NCBI GenBank assembly: GCA_028023455.1
Contig: JAQFVV010012441.1
Span: 7,241,125-7,305,124, forward strand
Length of the DNA stretch: 64,000 nucleotides
Direction of reading: 5' to 3'
Source of the DNA: Epiperipatus broadwayi
Taxonomy: Eukaryota; Onychophora; Udeonychophora; Euonychophora; Peripatidae
Part shown: one piece after another, positions 56,401 through 64,000 of the stretch
How positions within the stretch are numbered: the stretch's first letter is position 1
Layout: every line of letters begins with the position of its first letter
Notes under the pieces: model-generated
Told to the model about the DNA's origin: nothing
What the model saw: the letters and a program-made list of their open reading frames with translations, nothing else
Databases searched by the model: none
Program-made: the position numbers and the translations under genes

Positions 56401-56687
56401 ACATAAAAAATCTCATAACTAGCAGTTACAGGAGGTCTAATGTGACAATGCATCAATTAATTTCTGCATTTAGAGAAGGATTAACACCAAGTGCCAGGGC
56501 AACAATCTTTGTGCTATATGCATACTGGTGTACTAGATGCACTTTTCTAATTGGTAACAATTCCAGGATACATCCAGTTACTTTTTCAAATAAACTTGAA
56601 ATAATACAGAAAAGGGATAAGAGACTGGCCAGACCTGACATTTATGCAGCAACCTGGTCATTACTTAAGATTAGATCTATGTTATAG
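53452..56687 (+). pseudogene. LINE ORF2 (APE endonuclease, reverse transcriptase), broken
   Basis: The endonuclease at 53452-54130 keeps SFNVRGLN, LLETKI, IGDCN, LIDLCF and SAISDHS, i.e. the N, E, D/N, D and SDH catalytic positions. RT is at about 54880-55560: EIRPISMGPLPIKILEK, motif A LDIASAFDNV (from 55131), motif B SQGSPLSATLF (about 55310), and motif C AYMDDI (55431-55448, M in place of the usual A). The C-terminal segment FCGLCH, then AEETLSHLLYHC, gives a C-x2-C...H-x4-C knuckle. Breaks: frameshift near 54206, TAG at 54386-54388, frameshift near 54510, TGA at 55368-55370 and TGA at 56349-56351. Reaction: target nicking and primed reverse transcription. It starts 60 bp after ORF1. Confidence 0.88.
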
Positions 56688-56906
56688 TGAATTGAGGAAA
56701 TTAAACATTATAAAAAAACTTAGAAGGATATGCATGTCAAATTAGCAACAAGGACAATTTAGCAACAATTTTTTCCTTTCTGTTATAAGTAATTGATTTG
56801 CTAATGGTGTTCAAATGATAATGGACAATCCAGGATATTATATGTAGACGAACTATGTAAATGCAAAATTTGTAATTCCTTTGAGACAATAAAGGCCTTT
56901 TGAAAC
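56688..56906 (+). other. 3' UTR of the LINE with AATAAA
   Basis: Short 3' UTR after the ORF2 stop. AATAAA lies at 56888-56893, about 15 bp before the (AAT)n tail, as expected for a poly-A signal close to the element end. Confidence 0.7.
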
Positions 56907-61161
<4,255 letters not shown>

Positions 61162-61171
61162 AATAATAATA

Positions 61172-61206
<35 letters not shown>
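61162..61206. repeat. (AAT)n-(ATT)n inverted microsatellite
   Basis: Four AAT units meet about eleven ATT units head to head, forming a short palindrome at the junction. Confidence 0.9.
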
Positions 61207-62849
61207 CAATTTAACACAACATTTAAAATTGTCAATATTTTATTGCTGTGTTAAAAAATAATTTTATTGTTTTAATTATAATGCTATTTACTATTAGAAA
61301 AAGATAAACGCTAAATAACTTTTTTTTTTCATTTTTAGTTCATCTAATTACGTCATAGGGTTTTAAAAGATGCTGAGGAAAAAGTAAAAATCAACAGATA
61401 AACAAATGTAAAAAGAAAAATTAATTATTCGCTATAAAAATGTAAAAAAAAAAATCTAAATTTTAAAATGTCAAATATTGTTGACTTCTAAAGAATTTAT
61501 AACAAATTAAAAAAAAATGTACGAAAGCTTTTTTTATTTGTTTGTTTGTTTTTAACAATTTGAATGTTTATTCCATTACAAAGTGGGCTGATTTACATAT
61601 ACTGTATTTATAAAATCGATTTTTACTTATTTGAAGTCATTTTGTTTTATAAATTTATTAACATTCTTAAGATGTGAAATTTTAATAATTAAGAAACCAA
61701 AAATTCATCTCTTTTAATTTTCAAGTATAAAATGTCTTGTGTGAAAATCTATATATCAAGTATAAATTCTCAAAGATGTAGTATTGATTTTAAAGTTCTA
61801 TTATTGGTCAAGACGCATGATCAGATTTAAATTTAGTCATTTCTGTATATTCATATATATGAAAGATATGTTTTCTACAGTATGTTTAAAAATAATGATT
61901 CTTAATCTATGTTCTGTGAACTTCTGGGGGTTATAATATTTTCTCGGAAATTCTTCAACGATGTGAAAACATATTATGAACTTTTATACTTAAAATAGAA
62001 ATAATTATAAATAAAAAAAATTAAAAATATCTTTATTTTTTAGCTTTTGTGTATATAATTTAGTCTTCTTAATACTTTCCCCCCCCTCCCCTCTTCTTCC
62101 TCCTCCCCTTAAACCAATTACCCACCATCATCCCATTCCCCCCACACATATAATACCAATATAAAACTCTTCTATTTTAATGAGCTCCAATCTACTACAC
62201 CCTCCAACTCTTCAACCATTCATCTGCATAAACAAACAAAATTAAGAGTAAATATTGTTGTTTTGATAACAAATGCGTACCCAGCACTTCAAAGTCTTTT
62301 AAATATTAAATGAAATCATGGCACTGTGCCTTTGGAGTATATCGTTAGAAATCCAAATGAATGAGCAGGTTCTTAATAAATGTCAAAAGAACCTAATTTC
62401 ACATTATTAAATGATAAAAGGAAACTATATAAAAATGATTTTTCTATCTTCTATTATTTAATTTAAAGTCAAATACTTGTAAACAGAGCTACCCTTATTG
62501 TTTTAAGATATGCTGATTATTAATCAAATACTTTTGTCAAAGCTATGTCTATATAAATAATTTGATTAAAATATTTTATAAATTATTATAAAACTTAAGG
62601 CAATTAAAGGTAAAAATAAACTCTGAACTCAGATGATATTTCTTCCTTTAGTAGTAAATTCTACATTTCCATTACATATCTTTGTCTTTGCTGTCAATGA
62701 ATCGTCATTCATTAAACCAACCTAATCTGGAGGGTTTTTTTTTCAATTGATAATTAGAAAGAAATCCATGATATCATTATAAAACTAAAATACATTTTTA
62801 TTTATTATTAAAAAGATTTTTGAGTAAACAAATTTTTATTTTGAGCACT
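61207..62849. other. No gene seen; contains a polypyrimidine block
   Basis: AT-rich, with a C-rich tract at 62075-62110 and further C-runs to about 62150. No coding signal before the piggyBac relic. Confidence 0.5.
62075..62110 (-). other. Homopyrimidine/G-rich tract, potential G-quadruplex
   Basis: 36 bases of only C and T on the plus strand. The minus strand has GGGG, a purine spacer, GGGG, A and a run of eight G, enough for four G3 tracts. It is isolated in AT-rich DNA. Formation of a quadruplex or triplex is inferred. Confidence 0.5.
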
Positions 62850-62899
62850 ACTATAATAAGGTATTGACATCACAGTTGGAAACCTGCTTACAAAGAAGA

Positions 62900-64000
62900 T
62901 TTTAGACTGTTGTTAGGAGCATTGATGTTGCAAGCTCTCATCAAAATGCTGTGTCAGTTATGACCTTAGTCAAAAAAGAAATATTATTTATATACCCATC
63001 TTCTCTGAACTCAAAAATAAGTACTAGGTATTGCCTGCTCATGCAATATTTAAATTTGCTGATAATAAAAACTTCCTGACTAGGGACCATTCAAATCCAA
63101 AGATCTATAAGTTTTATAAAGTTATGAAGTATTTGATAAAATAAATAGTACTCTAAATATCCCAGATCAGACTCATAGTCTGGATGAGAAGTTTATGTTC
63201 TTCAAAGGATGTTTGGGATGGAAAATATATAATATTAAGAAGAGGGCCTGCTTTGGGATAAAAATTTTGTTCTTTATGAAGTAATGAGTGGCTATATTTG
63301 TGACTTTCTTTTGTTTATGGGAGCTAAAACAATATACAAACAGAAATATGTCACTTTATTTGTTAGTACAAAAAGTGTTTTTCATTTGATGAATGGTTAT
63401 TTTGGAAAAGGATACTGTGTCACCATGGACAATTGGTACAAGTCATGAGTCTGGTAGACATACTTGTAAAAAATAAGACATTCACTTATGGCACTATCAA
63501 TAAAAAAGAAAAGATCTTCCAGAAAAGTTTAAAAAGTATACACTGAAAAAAGGCACTATCCAGGTTTTTCAGCTTGAAAAAATAATGCCCTTGGAATGGC
63601 ATGATAAAAAACAATCTGTCTAATGAGTACTATTCATGATTCTTCCATGAGAATTGTAAAGAATAGATGGGGAAAAGATGGATAAAAACCCAGTGTAGTG
63701 TTTGATTATAATAATGCAATGGGTGGAGTTGATCACTAGAATCAAAAATTCTCCTATTACTAGACAACTAGAAACCATCAAAAAAATATTATAAAAACCT
63801 ATTTTGGTTTATAAACCAAGCTTTAAAAAATGCATGCAGTTTATACAATATAATAAGAATTATGGTAGTAAAATTAAACTTTTAAGCTCCAAAATGCAAA
63901 TAATTGAGCATATTATTGAAAATTATGCTGTTCCTACTCATAACTCTAATGTGAGAAGAGTTAGTGCTAGCCTCTCTCCTCTTACTCAATGTCAGACAGT
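62900..64000 (+). pseudogene. piggyBac-like transposase, decayed, runs off the window
   Basis: Broken-frame reading follows the piggyBac (DDE_Tnp_1_7) fold. FKFADNKNFLTRDHSNPKIY lies at about 63050-63110. SLDEKFMFFKG, with the first catalytic Asp at 63183-63185, is followed by KKRACFGIK. GKGYCVTMDNWYKS has the second Asp at 63428-63430. WHDKKQ lies near 63600. DYNNAMGGVDH has the third Asp at 63731-63733, and a C-terminal IIEHIIENYAVPTHN lies near 63900. All three catalytic Asp codons survive although many stops and shifts interrupt the frame. The C-terminal Cys-rich domain and the right terminus would lie beyond 64000. It resembles PGBD4-type proteins most (KRARFGIK segment). Confidence 0.8.

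Overview
The window is strongly AT-rich animal DNA with no host gene that I can support. Long (GATA)n/(GACA)n and (AAT)n arrays, decayed APE-type LINEs, a tRNA-derived SINE family and a Ty3/gypsy element fit a mollusc genome, most likely an octopus-like cephalopod. That assignment is an inference from repeat style; no species-diagnostic gene is present. Almost everything recognisable is a transposable element or a simple repeat.

Layout. 1-4 kb: a short hAT-like remnant whose right end carries a perfect 24-bp GC-rich palindrome, then a decayed antisense gypsy pol. 5.7-7 kb: a foldback element and a plus-strand LINE reverse-transcriptase relic cut by a TA-centred palindrome. 7.46-7.87 kb: the first GATA/GACA array. 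9.1-11.9 kb: an antisense LINE relic with endonuclease, RT and C-terminal region in order. 13.3, 19.0 and 36.4 kb: three copies of one tRNA-derived SINE, each bounded by a target-site duplication of 14-15 bp. 20.0-22.0 kb: a second antisense LINE relic. 22.5-22.9 kb: the second GATA/GACA array. 23.55-29.83 kb: a complete, fairly young, non-autonomous LTR retrotransposon on the minus strand. It has two LTRs of about 2.02 kb, a 4-bp target duplication, a tRNA-Lys-type primer site and one 266-codon ORF that joins a gag-like N-terminus to an integrase C-terminus. 29.8-40.1 kb: mostly unassigned AT-rich DNA. 40.1-40.9 kb: a 311-bp unit repeated about 2.5 times. 45.1-45.3 kb: a large hairpin element inside a TA repeat. 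48.3-49.2 kb: the largest GATA array. 51.2-57.1 kb: the youngest LINE, with two ORFs, bounded on both sides by (AAT)n; it is broken by frameshifts and stops. 62.9 kb to the end: a piggyBac-like transposase pseudogene that runs out of the window.

How the parts relate. The SINEs were most likely moved by LINE enzymes, since they have A-rich tails and long target duplications. The short LTR element lacks protease, RT and RNase H and would need a gypsy partner in trans. The (AAT)n-flanked LINE carries a CCHC knuckle and an AT-hook-like motif in ORF1, which suggests a possible preference for AT-rich microsatellite targets. Every protein homology was read by eye from motifs; none was confirmed by a database search.
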